A stretch of 5,137 nt of DNA from contig JAUNJW010000135.1 in NCBI GenBank assembly GCA_030533035.1, positions 834 to 5,970 on the forward strand, given 5' to 3'. Both the position numbers and the translations under genes were made by a program. This document shows, piece by piece, positions 5,033 through 5,137 of this stretch. The stretch's first letter is position 1. Every line of letters begins with the position of its first letter. The notes under the pieces were generated by a model. It saw only the letters and a program-made list of their open reading frames with translations, ran no database searches and was not told where the DNA came from. The stretch is from Erysipelotrichaceae bacterium. Its GTDB lineage: Bacteria > Bacillota_I > Bacilli_A > Erysipelotrichales > Erysipelotrichaceae.

Positions 5033-5137
5033 ATGGCTGCGGACTTTCGGCTGCTTCCTCAGCCGGTTCTTCAAATTCCATTTCTTCAATGCCGAAGTAC
5101 CGGCACAGGGCTGTATAATACTTTTCCGCGGCCAGCT
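5031..5137 (-). CDS. C-terminal end of an unrecognised protein (5' part outside window)
   Basis: The frame enters from the right edge and gives 34 residues before TAA at 5033-5031. It begins LAAEKYYTALCRYFGIEE and ends in an acidic, Ala/Pro-rich tail (EEPAEEAAESPQP). The first part looks helical; the tail is probably disordered. A strong terminator overlapping the stop codon supports a real gene end. Too little is present to assign a family. It is on the same strand as the GH32 operon but transcriptionally separate. Confidence 0.7.
   Translation of the reverse strand, partial: LAAEKYYTALCRYFGIEEMEFEEPAEEAAESPQP

Overview
The window is a carbohydrate-utilisation locus, probably from a mid-GC Bacillota (Firmicutes) bacterium of the gut-commensal kind. 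The evidence for this is the strong AGGAG-type ribosome binding sites, a near-consensus CcpA cre site upstream of the operon, a short-spacer lipoprotein signal, and coding GC of about half with a more AT-rich intergenic region. A placement near the Erysipelotrichia is only an impression. All genes read on the minus strand, so the window is best read from right to left.

Right edge (5031-5137): the last 34 codons of an unrecognised gene with a Glu-rich tail, closed by a good intrinsic terminator (5006-5032). Next comes a gene-free control region of about 280 bp (4727-5005). It holds a cre box, repeated TGCAC/GTGCA half-sites including one perfect palindrome, weak -10-like boxes, and a 7-bp hairpin just before the ribosome binding site.

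Middle (3230-4726): a complete 498-residue lipoprotein of the GH32 beta-fructosidase type. It has a five-bladed propeller with recognisable nucleophile (D53), RDP (173-175) and EC (229-230) motifs, followed by a GH32-type C-terminal beta-sandwich.

Left (1-3204): after a 25-bp gap with its own ribosome binding site, a very large membrane-anchored extracellular protein begins and runs off the left edge. The 1068 residues seen are an N-terminal cytoplasmic/transmembrane segment followed by five complete and one partial copy of a ~176-185-residue module. The module carries the signatures QGxxGW, WxxAxxGxxxI, PxWPDGV and YDGG. It looks like a beta-sandwich, probably carbohydrate-binding, repeat.

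Working model (inference): one operon encodes a surface-tethered fructan- or fructoside-cleaving enzyme and a long, membrane-anchored multivalent stalk that may hold the polysaccharide near it. The operon would be under catabolite repression and a second, unidentified regulator. The repeat array is the least explained and most interesting part. No RNA genes, CRISPR, insertion sequences or phage genes were seen.
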